Source: Oscillospiraceae bacterium (GTDB lineage: Bacteria; Bacillota; Clostridia; Oscillospirales; Acutalibacteraceae). From it: a DNA stretch of 64,000 nt. Below the pieces are notes generated by a model. That model was not told where the DNA came from. It was given only the letters and a program-made list of their open reading frames with translations, and did no database searches. The DNA is taken from the NCBI GenBank assembly GCA_022650485.1, contig JALCPP010000008.1, positions 1-64,000 of the forward strand. Direction: 5' to 3'. This document shows positions 34,678 to 43,131 of the stretch, piece after piece. How positions within the stretch are numbered: position 1 is the first letter of the stretch; each line of letters begins with the position of its first letter. Made by a program: the position numbers and the translations under genes.

Positions 34678-34858
34678 GAAATTGTTCCTCGATTCCCGTT
34701 TTTTAATGGCAGGGACCGCCCGAGTGGTGTTTCCAGGTGATAGGCGGAGCAATTTTATCATATGCTTATTATTGTTGCCGGTTTGACCGGCTTTAGGCAG
34801 CTGTTGATCTTCCTGTAAAATTACCCATGGAAGAAATTGCGCGGTATCATTTCCCTGC
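34678..34858 (-). other. Long, probably structured 5' leader of the NifX/ATPase operon
   Basis: About 180 nt separate the predicted transcription start from the first gene. Read on the minus strand it contains a GCCGGTCAAACCGGC hairpin and a CCGCC...GGCGG pair enclosing conserved-looking loops. I could not match it to a riboswitch consensus from memory. Confidence 0.4.
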
Positions 34859-34864
34859 GAGATT

Positions 34865-34893
34865 ATGGTAGCATAGTTATGGGTATATGTCAA
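34865..34893 (-). promoter_or_regulatory. Promoter of the NifX/ferredoxin-ATPase operon
   Basis: On the minus strand TTGACA (34893-34888) and TACCAT (34870-34865) are separated by 17 bp. Confidence 0.78.
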
Positions 34894-34957
34894 TAATTAA
34901 AATCAATGCTTTTTGATTTCCGTGCGATGAATCCGTGTGCCAAACAACCGAATTTTC

Positions 34958-34986
34958 TTGCAATTTCTAAGTAAAGAAATTATAAT
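34958..34986 (+). promoter_or_regulatory. Promoter of uppP
   Basis: TTGCAA (34958-34963) and TATAAT (34981-34986) are separated by 17 bp, with about 80 nt of leader before the gene. Confidence 0.75.
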
Positions 34987-35071
34987 AGAGTGCGGCATTT
35001 TTTAAGAGTAAAACGTGCCCTGTGATTTCTTCTGATTAGTCCTTGACGGAAGAAGAGAGAAAGGAAACTTT

Positions 35072-35887
35072 ATGGATATTTTGAAAGCGGTGATCTTTGG
35101 GATCATCGAAGGACTGACCGAATGGCTTCCGGTCAGCAGTACGGGGCATATGATTCTTGCCAATGAATGGGTCAAGATGGATTTGTCCGCGCAGTTTATG
35201 GAAATGTTTCTTGTCGTCATTCAGTTTGGCGCGATTTTAGCGGTTTTGGTTCTGTATTTCCGCAAACTGAATCCGTTTTCCCGTAAAAAATCACCAAGGC
35301 AGAAACAAGCAACACTTTCCCTTTGGATGAAGGTCCTTTGCGCCTGCGTTCCTGCCGGTGTGATTGGAATTTTGTTTGATGACCAGATCGACGCGGCCTT
35401 TTATAATTTTCAAACCGTTGCCATTACGCTGATTCTTTATGGTGTTCTGTTTATCGTCGTGGAAAATCGGAACCGCGGGAAAGTGCCGTCTATCCGGAAT
35501 TTTACATCGCTGACTTATCAAACGGCGTTTCTCATTGGAATTTTTCAAGTGTTGTCGCTGATACCGGGAACTTCTCGTTCCGGCGCGACAATTTTAGGCG
35601 CGATTTTAATGGGGGCTTCACGAGAAATTGCGGCGGAGTTCACCTTCTTCCTTGCCATTCCCGTTATGCTGGGGGCCAGTCTGCTGAAAATACTGAAGTT
35701 TGGTTTTGTTTACAGCCAGATGGAAATTCTGGTTTTACTGAGCGGAATGATTACGGCGTTTCTGGTTTCTATTGTTGCCATCTGTTTTCTGATGGGATAC
35801 ATTAAAAAGCATAATTTTAAATCATTTGGTTATTATCGTATTGCATTGGGCGCAATTGTGCTGTTGTATTTTGGGCTGGTGCATTAA
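35072..35887 (+). CDS. uppP: Undecaprenyl-diphosphatase (bacitracin resistance type)
   Basis: The 271-aa membrane enzyme dephosphorylates undecaprenyl diphosphate to recycle the lipid carrier for cell-wall synthesis. The two BacA/UppP signature regions are intact: EGLTEWLPVSSTGHM (about residues 13-27) and PGTSRSGATI (about 168-177). About eight membrane segments are visible. AAAGGAAA precedes the ATG. It stands alone between a divergent promoter and a bidirectional terminator. Confidence 0.95.
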   Translation: MDILKAVIFGIIEGLTEWLPVSSTGHMILANEWVKMDLSAQFMEMFLVVIQFGAILAVLVLYFRKLNPFSRKKSPRQKQATLSLWMKVLCACVPAGVIGILFDDQIDAAFYNFQTVAITLILYGVLFIVVENRNRGKVPSIRNFTSLTYQTAFLIGIFQVLSLIPGTSRSGATILGAILMGASREIAAEFTFFLAIPVMLGASLLKILKFGFVYSQMEILVLLSGMITAFLVSIVAICFLMGYIKKHNFKSFGYYRIALGAIVLLYFGLVH

Positions 35888-35931
35888 TTCGGTTTCGGGA
35901 AGCGGAGCCGGATGAAAAAAGAAGTCAACAT

Positions 35932-35970
35932 AAAAAACGGAACCCGAATGATATTCGGGTTCCGTTTTTT
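35932..35970. terminator. Bidirectional terminator between uppP and alsT
   Basis: The arms 35932-35949 and 35953-35970 pair perfectly over 18 bp with a 3-nt loop. A and T runs at the ends give U-runs in both directions. Confidence 0.9.
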
Positions 35971-35994
35971 ACGGCCCCATACAGAGCCGATGAA

Positions 35995-37431
35995 TCAATC
36001 TGAATTTTTTTGAAGCTTTGCTGATTTTTTGGCAAGGCGGTCCGGTGTTACCACGGTGTCCTGAAAATCAAACGTTTCCTTTGCAATGACTCCGCTTAGG
36101 ACAATCAGACTGATCAGGTTTGGAAATACCATCAATCCGTTCATAATGTCGGAAAAGCTCCAGACCATTTGCAGCGATGTTGTCGCGCCAATAAAAGCGA
36201 TGATAGAGAAAACAACGCGGTAAATGTAGCAGTATACAGGTTTGTGAAGCAGGTACTCCAACGCTTTTTCCCCATGGTATTCCCAGCCGATGATCGTGGA
36301 AAAAGCGAAAAGGGCAATGCCGATAGAGACCAGCCATCCGCCTGTGGTTCCCAGTACGGATGAAAATGCCTGAATGGTCAGTGCCGCGCCGGTCAGCAGG
36401 CTGCCGTCTGACGCAACGGTCCCCAGTACGCCGGATGAGGAAATTGCCAGACCGGTGATGGTGCATACAACGATGGTGTCGAAAAAAGTGCCTGTCATGT
36501 TGACATACCCCTGCCGTGCGGGGTGGTCAGTTGTGGCTGCGGCAGCCGTGATGGCGGCAGAGCCAAGTCCCGCTTCATTTGAAAAAATGCCTCTTGCGCA
36601 GCCCCAGCGCATGGCCTGCATCATACTGGCCGTTATGGTGCCTCCGATGCCGCCCGCCACGGCGGCGGGAGAAAATGCCATGCCGAAAATCTGCACAATG
36701 CCGGAGGGAACATTTTTATAATTGACGGCAATACAGACAAGTCCGCCAAGGGTATAGAAGACCGCCATGGAGGGAACCAGAATGGATGATACTTTGGAAA
36801 TGGAGGTAATGCCGCCGACCAGGGTGATGAACGTTAGAACGGCAATGACAAGGCCGGTGACCCAGGTCGGAACGCTGAAGGTACTGTGAATTGCGTCTGA
36901 TATGGAGTTTGCCTGTGTCATGTTGCCGATGCCAAATGAGGCAAATACAGTAAAAATTGCGAATAAAAATGCAAGAAGACGGCCGATCCATGGAATGCGG
37001 AATCCATTTTTGATGGTGTACATCGGCCCGCCGCTCATTTCCCCTCTGCTGTTTGTTTCACGGTATTTGATTGCCAGCATGCACTCGCTGTACTTTGAAG
37101 TGAGACCGATGATGGCGCAAATCCACATCCAGACCAGCGCGCCGGGTCCGCCCAAAATCATGGCGGTTGCAACACCAACGATATTTCCAGTGCCGATTGT
37201 CGCAGCAAGTGCCGTTGTCAGCGCGGAAAATGGAGAAATATCCCCCGGCCCGTGACTGGTTTGTCGTGACCCTTTTCCAAATACGTACTTGAGGGCATAA
37301 CCGAGGTTTCGCCATGGAAGGAACCTCAGCTTTACGGTGAGAAACAGACCGGTTCCAATCAGCAGGACCAGCAAAACCGGTCCCCAGATGAAACTGTCGA
37401 CTTGCGCAAGAATGTTAGCAAAATTGTCCAT
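35995..37431 (-). CDS. alsT: Sodium:alanine/glycine symporter (AGCS family)
   Basis: The 478-aa protein has about eleven membrane segments. AGCS hallmarks are GPGDISPFSALTTALAATIGTGNIVGVATAM (about 75-105), CARGIFSNEAGLGSAAITAAAA and GWEYHGEKALEYL. It imports alanine or glycine with Na+. The ATG at 37431 (MDNFANIL) follows AAGGGG. The frame stays open upstream through the leader to a TTG at 37557, but that part resembles no AGCS N-terminus. A terminator-like hairpin lies in its leader. Confidence 0.92.
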   Translation of the reverse strand: MDNFANILAQVDSFIWGPVLLVLLIGTGLFLTVKLRFLPWRNLGYALKYVFGKGSRQTSHGPGDISPFSALTTALAATIGTGNIVGVATAMILGGPGALVWMWICAIIGLTSKYSECMLAIKYRETNSRGEMSGGPMYTIKNGFRIPWIGRLLAFLFAIFTVFASFGIGNMTQANSISDAIHSTFSVPTWVTGLVIAVLTFITLVGGITSISKVSSILVPSMAVFYTLGGLVCIAVNYKNVPSGIVQIFGMAFSPAAVAGGIGGTITASMMQAMRWGCARGIFSNEAGLGSAAITAAAATTDHPARQGYVNMTGTFFDTIVVCTITGLAISSSGVLGTVASDGSLLTGAALTIQAFSSVLGTTGGWLVSIGIALFAFSTIIGWEYHGEKALEYLLHKPVYCYIYRVVFSIIAFIGATTSLQMVWSFSDIMNGLMVFPNLISLIVLSGVIAKETFDFQDTVVTPDRLAKKSAKLQKNSD

Positions 37432-37531
37432 GGTTGACCCCTTCTTCCTGTTGATGCACGGCATCGGGTTTGCCTGAAGCTGCAATTTATGGACGCCATA
37501 GTGTGCCGGAATATATTCTGGCAGTTTTATT

Positions 37532-37583
37532 AAAAAAAAATCCATAACAGGAGTCAAACGTGATCGCCTGACAATGTTATGGA
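37532..37583 (-). terminator. Attenuator-like terminator in the alsT leader
   Basis: On the minus strand TCCATAACA (37583-37575) and TGTTATGGA (37549-37541) form a perfect 9-bp stem around a 25-nt loop, followed immediately by nine T (37540-37532). It sits just after the alsT promoter and about 100 bp before the gene. Most transcripts should stop here unless an alternative structure or factor intervenes. Confidence 0.65.
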
Positions 37584-37600
37584 CTGTAAACTTATTTTTT

Positions 37601-37629
37601 ATTATAAGGAGTCGCCAGGGAAAAGTAAA
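37601..37629 (-). promoter_or_regulatory. Probable alsT promoter
   Basis: On the minus strand TTTACT (37629-37624) and TATAAT (37606-37601) are separated by 17 bp. The start would be near 37594. The remaining sequence to 37781 shows no gene. Confidence 0.6.
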
Positions 37630-37781
37630 GTGGAAATTTTAACATTTTGCATACTAACTAGAACAATTATGCATTAAGTGAGGAAGGACAGGACTTTTAT
37701 ATTTTGTAAAACAGAAAGCCAAAGCCTAAGTTATCGCTTGCAGGTAAGTCGTAACAGCACAAAATAGAGTTGCCAACAGGG

Positions 37782-38018
37782 TTAGGTACTGACCATGATT
37801 TTGGCGGATACATCAGACCTTAATGCAATTACGGCACCGCGAATCAGGTAAGCAACCGGATTGCCGGATGGGCTTTGATAAAGAGACTCAATCTGAGTGC
37901 CGCCGATGACCCCAAGGTCCAGCATACGGCGTCTTGTGGTTCCGTCGGACAAAAGTGAAGCAACGCTGGCCTTCGTGCCTACTGGCAGCTGGCTGAGCGG
38001 AATTTCTTTTCGGTTCAT
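37782..38018 (-). CDS. feoA: FeoA-family protein
   Basis: The 78-aa SH3-like protein has the FeoA pattern: IPLSQLPVGTKASVASL, then RRRMLDLGVIGGTQIE and ALRSDVSAKIMV. FeoA normally assists the ferrous-iron transporter FeoB. No feoB is adjacent here, so it may act with a distant FeoB or have another role. The ATG at 38018 has GGGAGG ten bases upstream; the TTG at 38036 overlaps that site and was rejected. Confidence 0.85.
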   Translation of the reverse strand: MNRKEIPLSQLPVGTKASVASLLSDGTTRRRMLDLGVIGGTQIESLYQSPSGNPVAYLIRGAVIALRSDVSAKIMVST

Positions 38019-38153
38019 CTTAACAATGCCTCCCAAATCATTTAACAGATAGCGGTCGTTGAAATTGTTTCACTAGACTAATCTATGGTTCTTTCTCTGA
38101 AAGTGTGCAGATGTCCCTTAAAAGAATAGCATGACAAAGTCGGGGGAGCGTTC

Positions 38154-38333
38154 CTATTTTGAAGCTCCCATGTCCCGGTCAACCAAATAATTCATATATG
38201 CGTTCAGGCTCATGCCAAGCGATTCGGCATGTGCTTTAATTTCTGATTTTCGTCCTTTCTTTACTCGGAAAATGACGGCGTCCAGCTTTTGCAGATATTT
38301 TTTTGTTGCTTTTTCCCGTGCTTTGCTTACCAT
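38154..38333 (-). CDS. Small ribbon-helix-helix-like protein
   Basis: The 59-aa basic protein has a beta strand (DAVIFRVKKGRKSEI) followed by two helices (KAHAESLGMSLNAYMNYLVDRDM). This is the Arc/MetJ-like fold seen in plasmid repressors and antitoxins. AGAGGTG precedes the ATG by six bases. No toxin-like gene is beside it, so it may be a solitary DNA-binding protein. Confidence 0.72.
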   Translation of the reverse strand: MVSKAREKATKKYLQKLDAVIFRVKKGRKSEIKAHAESLGMSLNAYMNYLVDRDMGASK

Positions 38334-38463
38334 ACTTAACACCTCTAATCCTTTATATCGGCGATATTAATAAATATTTAATATAAAAAGCATATTTGTA
38401 AATGTTTTTACTTAAAAGGTGCGATTTAGGCCGGCATAAAGCAAAATAGAAGGAAGAAAATCA

Positions 38464-38504
38464 AACGGCCTTTCGTATCGGCAGAGCTGATACGAAAGGC
38501 CGTT
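38464..38504. terminator. Terminator downstream of the TauE-type gene
   Basis: AACGGCCTTTCGTATC (38464-38479) and its complement (38489-38504) form a perfect 16-bp stem with a 9-nt loop. It is most likely the terminator of the minus-strand gene ending at 38557. Confidence 0.8.
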
Positions 38505-38556
38505 ATTAGCAAAACGTTAAAATTTTAATATAATGGTTGTAACTTTTAAAGAGCAT

Positions 38557-39324
38557 TTATCCGATCATATCGAAAACCAGTTTTGAAAACATAAAAATAA
38601 GAACAAGAATCATAACGGGTCGAATAAATTTTGCGCCTTTTCGAATTGCCAGCCCGGAACCGATCCAATGGCCGGCGATTGAGCAGGCCGCCGCAGGAAC
38701 AGCCAGATTATATTGCACGGTACCCGCCGCCATAAATGTAACGAGAGCCGCTAAGTTGGACGCAAGATTAACCGCTTTTGTGTTGCCGCATGCGGTTTTC
38801 ATGTCAAATCCAAGTATGGCGGTAAAGGCCAGAATCAGCAGTGTGCCGGAACCTGGGCCGAAAAAGCCGTCATACATCCCGATTGCAAAGCCGATTGCCG
38901 CTGAAAGCAGGATGGCACGGCGGCGTGAAAGCTGGTCGAACGTGTTGCTGTCTGCTGGGTGACGGCCGCGCAGAAAGAGAAACACCGCCGCTGCGGGCAG
39001 TAAGATCAGCATGGCAATGCGCAGCATGTGGTCGCTTAGAAACAGGCTGAGTTTTGCACCGAGAAAGGAGCCGACTAAAGCGGTTCCTGCGGCAATGGAT
39101 GCCGCTTTCAGATTGATGTTTCCACTGCGAAAAAATCTTCCGGCGGAAAACAGGACCCCTGAGCAGGAAGAAAATTTATTGCAGCCCAGGCACAGATGTG
39201 CGGGCAGTCCTGCAAGGCAATAGGCGGGCAATGAAATCAGGCCGCCACCGCCGGCGATGGCATCAACCATGCTGGCCAGAAAAACAAACGGGCATATAAT
39301 GAGAATTTGCTGTAATACGGACAT
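38557..39324 (-). CDS. TauE/SafE-family membrane transporter (sulfite exporter type)
   Basis: The 255-aa protein has about eight hydrophobic segments and the family's two repeated motifs: ASMVDAIAGGGGLISLPAYCLAGLPAHLCLGCNKFSS at the N-terminus, and GMYDGFFGPGSGTLLILAF near residue 150. Members move sulfite, sulfoacetate or other small organosulfur anions. The substrate here is unknown. The ATG at 39324 follows GGAGG. The IclR-type gene upstream may control it. Confidence 0.85.
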   Translation of the reverse strand: MSVLQQILIICPFVFLASMVDAIAGGGGLISLPAYCLAGLPAHLCLGCNKFSSCSGVLFSAGRFFRSGNINLKAASIAAGTALVGSFLGAKLSLFLSDHMLRIAMLILLPAAAVFLFLRGRHPADSNTFDQLSRRRAILLSAAIGFAIGMYDGFFGPGSGTLLILAFTAILGFDMKTACGNTKAVNLASNLAALVTFMAAGTVQYNLAVPAAACSIAGHWIGSGLAIRKGAKFIRPVMILVLIFMFSKLVFDMIG

Positions 39325-39462
39325 ACTACCTCCTCGTAACCTGCGGACTGGTGGATTCTTCCGCAAATGCATATGCTACTTATTTTGACAGATTGTGGCA
39401 TCAATTGCAAGTTTTATAGAAATGGGATGAGTGTCGGTCGGCAGCGGTGTGTAAACGCCAAG

Positions 39463-40239
39463 TCAAAGAGTTTGGTTTGACTTTGCGGTGCTTTCCGTGT
39501 ATCCCAGTTGGCAGGAAAGTTCCCGGGCATATTGCTTCACAGCTTTTTTAAAAGCGGTAAGGTGCTTTTTATCGGCGCGGGATATTGGCACGATCAATCC
39601 GATGGCAGCGACAGAAGTCCTGTTGCTGCCAAAAACGGGTGCTCCGATCTCTACAGCGTCAGGAATGTATTCCCCTTGGGAAACAGCGATTTCTTCCTTG
39701 CGGATTTCCCCTAAATCTTCAATGAGTGCTTTAGGGTTGGTGATGGTATTGTCTGCGTGCCGGCTCAGGCCATGTTCCATGAAATTATGAAGGAAGGAAT
39801 CCGGCTGAAAGGCAAGCAGTGATTTTCGAATTGCCCCACAGTGCAGGTCGATTTCATACCCCGATTTTTCGATTACTTTCAGGTTGTTTGGTCCCTCTGT
39901 TTTTTCAAGTACCACACCTTTAAAGCCGGATAAAATGACCAAAAAGGCATCTTCCCTGGTTAGGGCGGAAAGCTTTCGCAGAATGGGGAGAGCCGCCTCG
40001 TGCAGGTCGATGTTGTGTGCTGCTGTGATTCCAAGAGAAATCAGCGCAGGGCCCAACCGGTAGAGGTGAGTTTTTTCATCCCGTGTGACATAGTTTTTTG
40101 AGACAAAAGTTTGTAAAATGCGGTGAATTGTACTGGGGGGCAGACCGAGCTGTTCTGAAAGTTCAGCAAGTGAAAAGGATTTGCCCGGTTCTTTCAGTGC
40201 TTCCAACACCGCAATGGCGCGGATTAAGCTTTGTATCAT
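39463..40239 (-). CDS. IclR-family transcriptional regulator
   Basis: The 258-aa protein has the N-terminal winged helix (about 5-60, FSLAELSEQLGLPPSTIHRILQTF). The IclR effector domain follows (about 80-245), including LHCGAIRKSLLAF and a GEYIPDAVEIGAPVF block. IclR proteins usually respond to small organic acids. It is 138 bp upstream of the TauE-type transporter on the same strand, so that gene is a plausible target. Confidence 0.88.
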   Translation of the reverse strand: MIQSLIRAIAVLEALKEPGKSFSLAELSEQLGLPPSTIHRILQTFVSKNYVTRDEKTHLYRLGPALISLGITAAHNIDLHEAALPILRKLSALTREDAFLVILSGFKGVVLEKTEGPNNLKVIEKSGYEIDLHCGAIRKSLLAFQPDSFLHNFMEHGLSRHADNTITNPKALIEDLGEIRKEEIAVSQGEYIPDAVEIGAPVFGSNRTSVAAIGLIVPISRADKKHLTAFKKAVKQYARELSCQLGYTESTAKSNQTL

Positions 40240-40411
40240 GATATTGGTTCCCTTTCTTATCCCATCATTCTCTTTATGAGCAGTATAGCGCGCAATACGT
40301 TTTGATGCAATTTGTTTTTGATGCTGCCGCTGAAAGGAAACTGAATTTAAAAAAATTGTCGCTTATTTACAGAAAAGAAGAATCAATCGCCGCGAAAATC
40401 AGATTTACCGG

Positions 40412-40440
40412 TTGCTTCTTGTCATATTTTAGTTTATAAT
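40412..40440 (+). promoter_or_regulatory. Promoter of the secreted lysozyme gene
   Basis: TTGCTT (40412-40417) and TATAAT (40435-40440) are separated by 17 bp. A leader of about 77 nt follows. Confidence 0.7.
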
Positions 40441-40523
40441 CAAGACAGATTTTTGTAAGGATTTTCAGCAATCGGAAACAGATTATTCTTGAATATGCGA
40501 CGACCGGCGATGGAGTGAATCAA

Positions 40524-43028
40524 ATGAAGAAAATTAGCTTGATTAAAAGGGCGGTTTCTGCGTTTTGCGCGGGCTGTCTTCTAATATTGTCTTTTCCGGC
40601 GGCTTCCGTTCTGGCGGTATCAACTGCAACAACGACGGATTATTTGAATCTGCGGCAGGGCGCCGGTACCAATACGAAGGTGATTCTAACACTTTCTAAA
40701 AATGTGGCGGTGACGATCCTCGATAATTCGGATGCACAGTGGGCAAAAGTGAAAACGGTGAGCGGCAAAACCGGGTATTGCTTTAAACAGTACCTCAGCT
40801 TTTCTCATTCTAAACAAGCATCGGATTCCGCTGCATCCGCGGCAACAGCTAAGACAACGGTGAATCTGAATCTTCGTCAATCCTCCTCCTTGGCAGGAAG
40901 GATCATACTGGTGCTTGCCAGGGGGACCAAGGTGTCCGTGCTGGACAATTCTAATGCCGGTTGGGTAAAGGTCCGCACGGCGGGCGGTTATCAGGGTTGG
41001 TGCAGCCGGCAGTACCTGACTGTCTCGGCGGCAAATTCCTCCTCTTCCCCGGCTGCGCCGAATTCGTCTTCGGTCACGGCGAAAACAACCGATTATCTGA
41101 ATCTGCGGTCAGGGGCGGGGTTGAATTATAAAGTTCAGCTTACGATGAGCAAGGGGCTGACCGTTACGGTGCTGGACAATTCCAATGCAAGCTGGGTGAA
41201 AGTGCGTACGGCGAACGGAACACAGGGCTGGTGCAGCCGCACTTATTTGACAATAGCAGGGGGGACCAATGCCCATCCAAGCGGTGCATCCTCCTCGCCG
41301 GTATCCTCTTCCTCCTCACCGGCTTCCTCTTCTCAGAGTACTTCTTCCGTGCCTTCCAAGCAGAGCGACAGCCAGGAAGATTCCGATGAGCCGGAAAAGG
41401 ATTCCGGTATTACAGGCGCGTCTGTGACGGCTGACGTGCTGCGTTTGAGAAAACAGCCCAACACAACCAGTAAAATCTTAGCTAATCTGGTTTATGGGAC
41501 GAATCTGCAGGCGCTGAGTGCTCCGGCTTCCGGTTGGATGAAAGTACAGACGGCAGACGGAAAATCGGGTTATGTCTGTACCGATTACGTAAAAATCAGC
41601 AATTCCAACGGACAAACATCGGGGGAAGAGTCGGATTCGCATGCGGAAAACGAAACAGCGGCTTCCAGTCTGTCCCTGTCGTCCGGGAATCAGATTGTTC
41701 CGGTGGGGAAAACTCTGTATCTGAAGGCAGCAACCAATCCGAGCGGTGCGGATGTTTCATGGACGAGCAGCAGTCCGTCTGTTGCAACGGTTGTAAATGG
41801 ATATGTGACCGCAGCTGCCAAGGGCAGCACGGTGATTACCGCAAAATCCGGAGCGGCAACGGCCACCTGCAGTGTGACGGTTTCGGATGCGGAACCGGTG
41901 CGTACGGCATACGCTTCGCCCAACATTGCCGCGCCAGGAGAAAATGTGACTCTGACAGCGATTACAGACCTTTCCCGGAACGGAGTCCGGTTCGTTGTCA
42001 CCTGCCCGAATGGGCAGACCGTGACGGTGACCGCGAACAGCAGTACAACGGAAAACACAAACGGTGTTTCCACAAAAGTATGGAAAGCCACCACTTCACT
42101 GGACGGTGCGGGGAATTATACGGTCCTTGCACAATCCAGATCCGGCGGGACTTACAGCAGCACCGGTTTTACCACAAGCGCGTGTATTATGACGCAAAAA
42201 GACAGGGCTGCGACTACTTCGGAAGAACGGCGCGTCAGCGATGAAATGATTCAATTGATTTCCAGGTGGGAGGGTTACCGCGGCTGCGTTTATACGGATA
42301 CGATTTCTTCCAGCCAGGTTCCTACAGTCGGTTATGGATGCACCCTTGGGGCAAACGCCAATTTCTATAACGGTGTCAGCAAAACCGAAGCGTGGTCGAT
42401 GATGGTCAACAAAATTAACAATTCGTCCTATACATCGGAATTAAACAAGATGATTAAGAACAACCATTTCCTGATGAACCAGTATCAGGCCGACTGCCTG
42501 ATCAGTTTTGCTTATAACGTCGGTTCCGGGTACTTTAACAGTTCGCGGGAAATGGATTTTATCAAGATTATGAAAAATGCGGTTCGTCCTCCGGATTTTT
42601 CATCCGGAACGACCTATGAAGCGACGGTGACGCAGGGAACGCAGGTGAGAGAGAACGCTGGGACCCTGTCGGCCCAGATTACCTCGGTTTCCGCGGGAAC
42701 GTCCGTCACGGTTTCGGGCGGGGACTTTGCAGATACAAACGGGGGTTGGTACAAGGTTCGGCTGGCAAACGGAACGGTTGGCTGGGTAAATGCAGGGTAC
42801 GTCAGTCTGGCGTGTTCGGACCGGCTTGTTCACGACCTTGGTTACACGAATGCGTACGCTTTCGGTACGGAGCTGATCCGCTGGAACCAGGCGGGCGGCA
42901 AATTTTACACGGGTCTGTTTTATCGGCGCCTTGGGGAGGCTAATGTCTATAATTACGGCGATTATGGTGCGCTGCGCTATAACAAGTATGGGTACGGATA
43001 TCCGTATTCTGCTTCGTCGCTCAGGTAA
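40524..43028 (+). CDS. Secreted SH3b-Big2-lysozyme (GH24-like) cell-wall enzyme
   Basis: The 834-aa protein has a Sec signal peptide (KRAVSAFCAGCLLILSFPAASVLA). Four bacterial SH3 repeats follow at about 35-90, 108-165, 185-240 and 295-350, separated by Ser/Pro-rich linkers. A Big2 immunoglobulin-like domain covers about 380-450, and a beta-rich module lies at about 455-560. A phage-lysozyme-like domain (about 570-690) has the catalytic Glu in SRWEGYRGCVYTD and PTVGYG. A fifth SH3 lies near 695-750. It should bind and cleave peptidoglycan outside the cell. The ATG at 40524 follows GGAG. Confidence 0.88.
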   Translation: MKKISLIKRAVSAFCAGCLLILSFPAASVLAVSTATTTDYLNLRQGAGTNTKVILTLSKNVAVTILDNSDAQWAKVKTVSGKTGYCFKQYLSFSHSKQASDSAASAATAKTTVNLNLRQSSSLAGRIILVLARGTKVSVLDNSNAGWVKVRTAGGYQGWCSRQYLTVSAANSSSSPAAPNSSSVTAKTTDYLNLRSGAGLNYKVQLTMSKGLTVTVLDNSNASWVKVRTANGTQGWCSRTYLTIAGGTNAHPSGASSSPVSSSSSPASSSQSTSSVPSKQSDSQEDSDEPEKDSGITGASVTADVLRLRKQPNTTSKILANLVYGTNLQALSAPASGWMKVQTADGKSGYVCTDYVKISNSNGQTSGEESDSHAENETAASSLSLSSGNQIVPVGKTLYLKAATNPSGADVSWTSSSPSVATVVNGYVTAAAKGSTVITAKSGAATATCSVTVSDAEPVRTAYASPNIAAPGENVTLTAITDLSRNGVRFVVTCPNGQTVTVTANSSTTENTNGVSTKVWKATTSLDGAGNYTVLAQSRSGGTYSSTGFTTSACIMTQKDRAATTSEERRVSDEMIQLISRWEGYRGCVYTDTISSSQVPTVGYGCTLGANANFYNGVSKTEAWSMMVNKINNSSYTSELNKMIKNNHFLMNQYQADCLISFAYNVGSGYFNSSREMDFIKIMKNAVRPPDFSSGTTYEATVTQGTQVRENAGTLSAQITSVSAGTSVTVSGGDFADTNGGWYKVRLANGTVGWVNAGYVSLACSDRLVHDLGYTNAYAFGTELIRWNQAGGKFYTGLFYRRLGEANVYNYGDYGALRYNKYGYGYPYSASSLR

Positions 43029-43068
43029 GGAGCCGACCGTAATTCTTCATATTGTCCTGATGTAAAAA

Positions 43069-43102
43069 GGTCCGCCGAGTGTGTGAAAACACCCGGCGGA
43101 CC
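43069..43102. terminator. Terminator between the lysozyme and comM genes
   Basis: GGTCCGCCG (43069-43077) and CGGCGGACC (43094-43102) pair, extended by an inner GTGT/ACAC. It lies between convergent genes. Confidence 0.7.
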
Positions 43103-43131
43103 GATTTGCTATACAGCGCGGATATATTTTG

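Noticed and set aside
37432-37557. 42-residue N-terminal extension of AlsT
   Set aside because: It would start within the terminator hairpin and has no resemblance to AGCS N-termini. AAGGGG marks the ATG at 37431.
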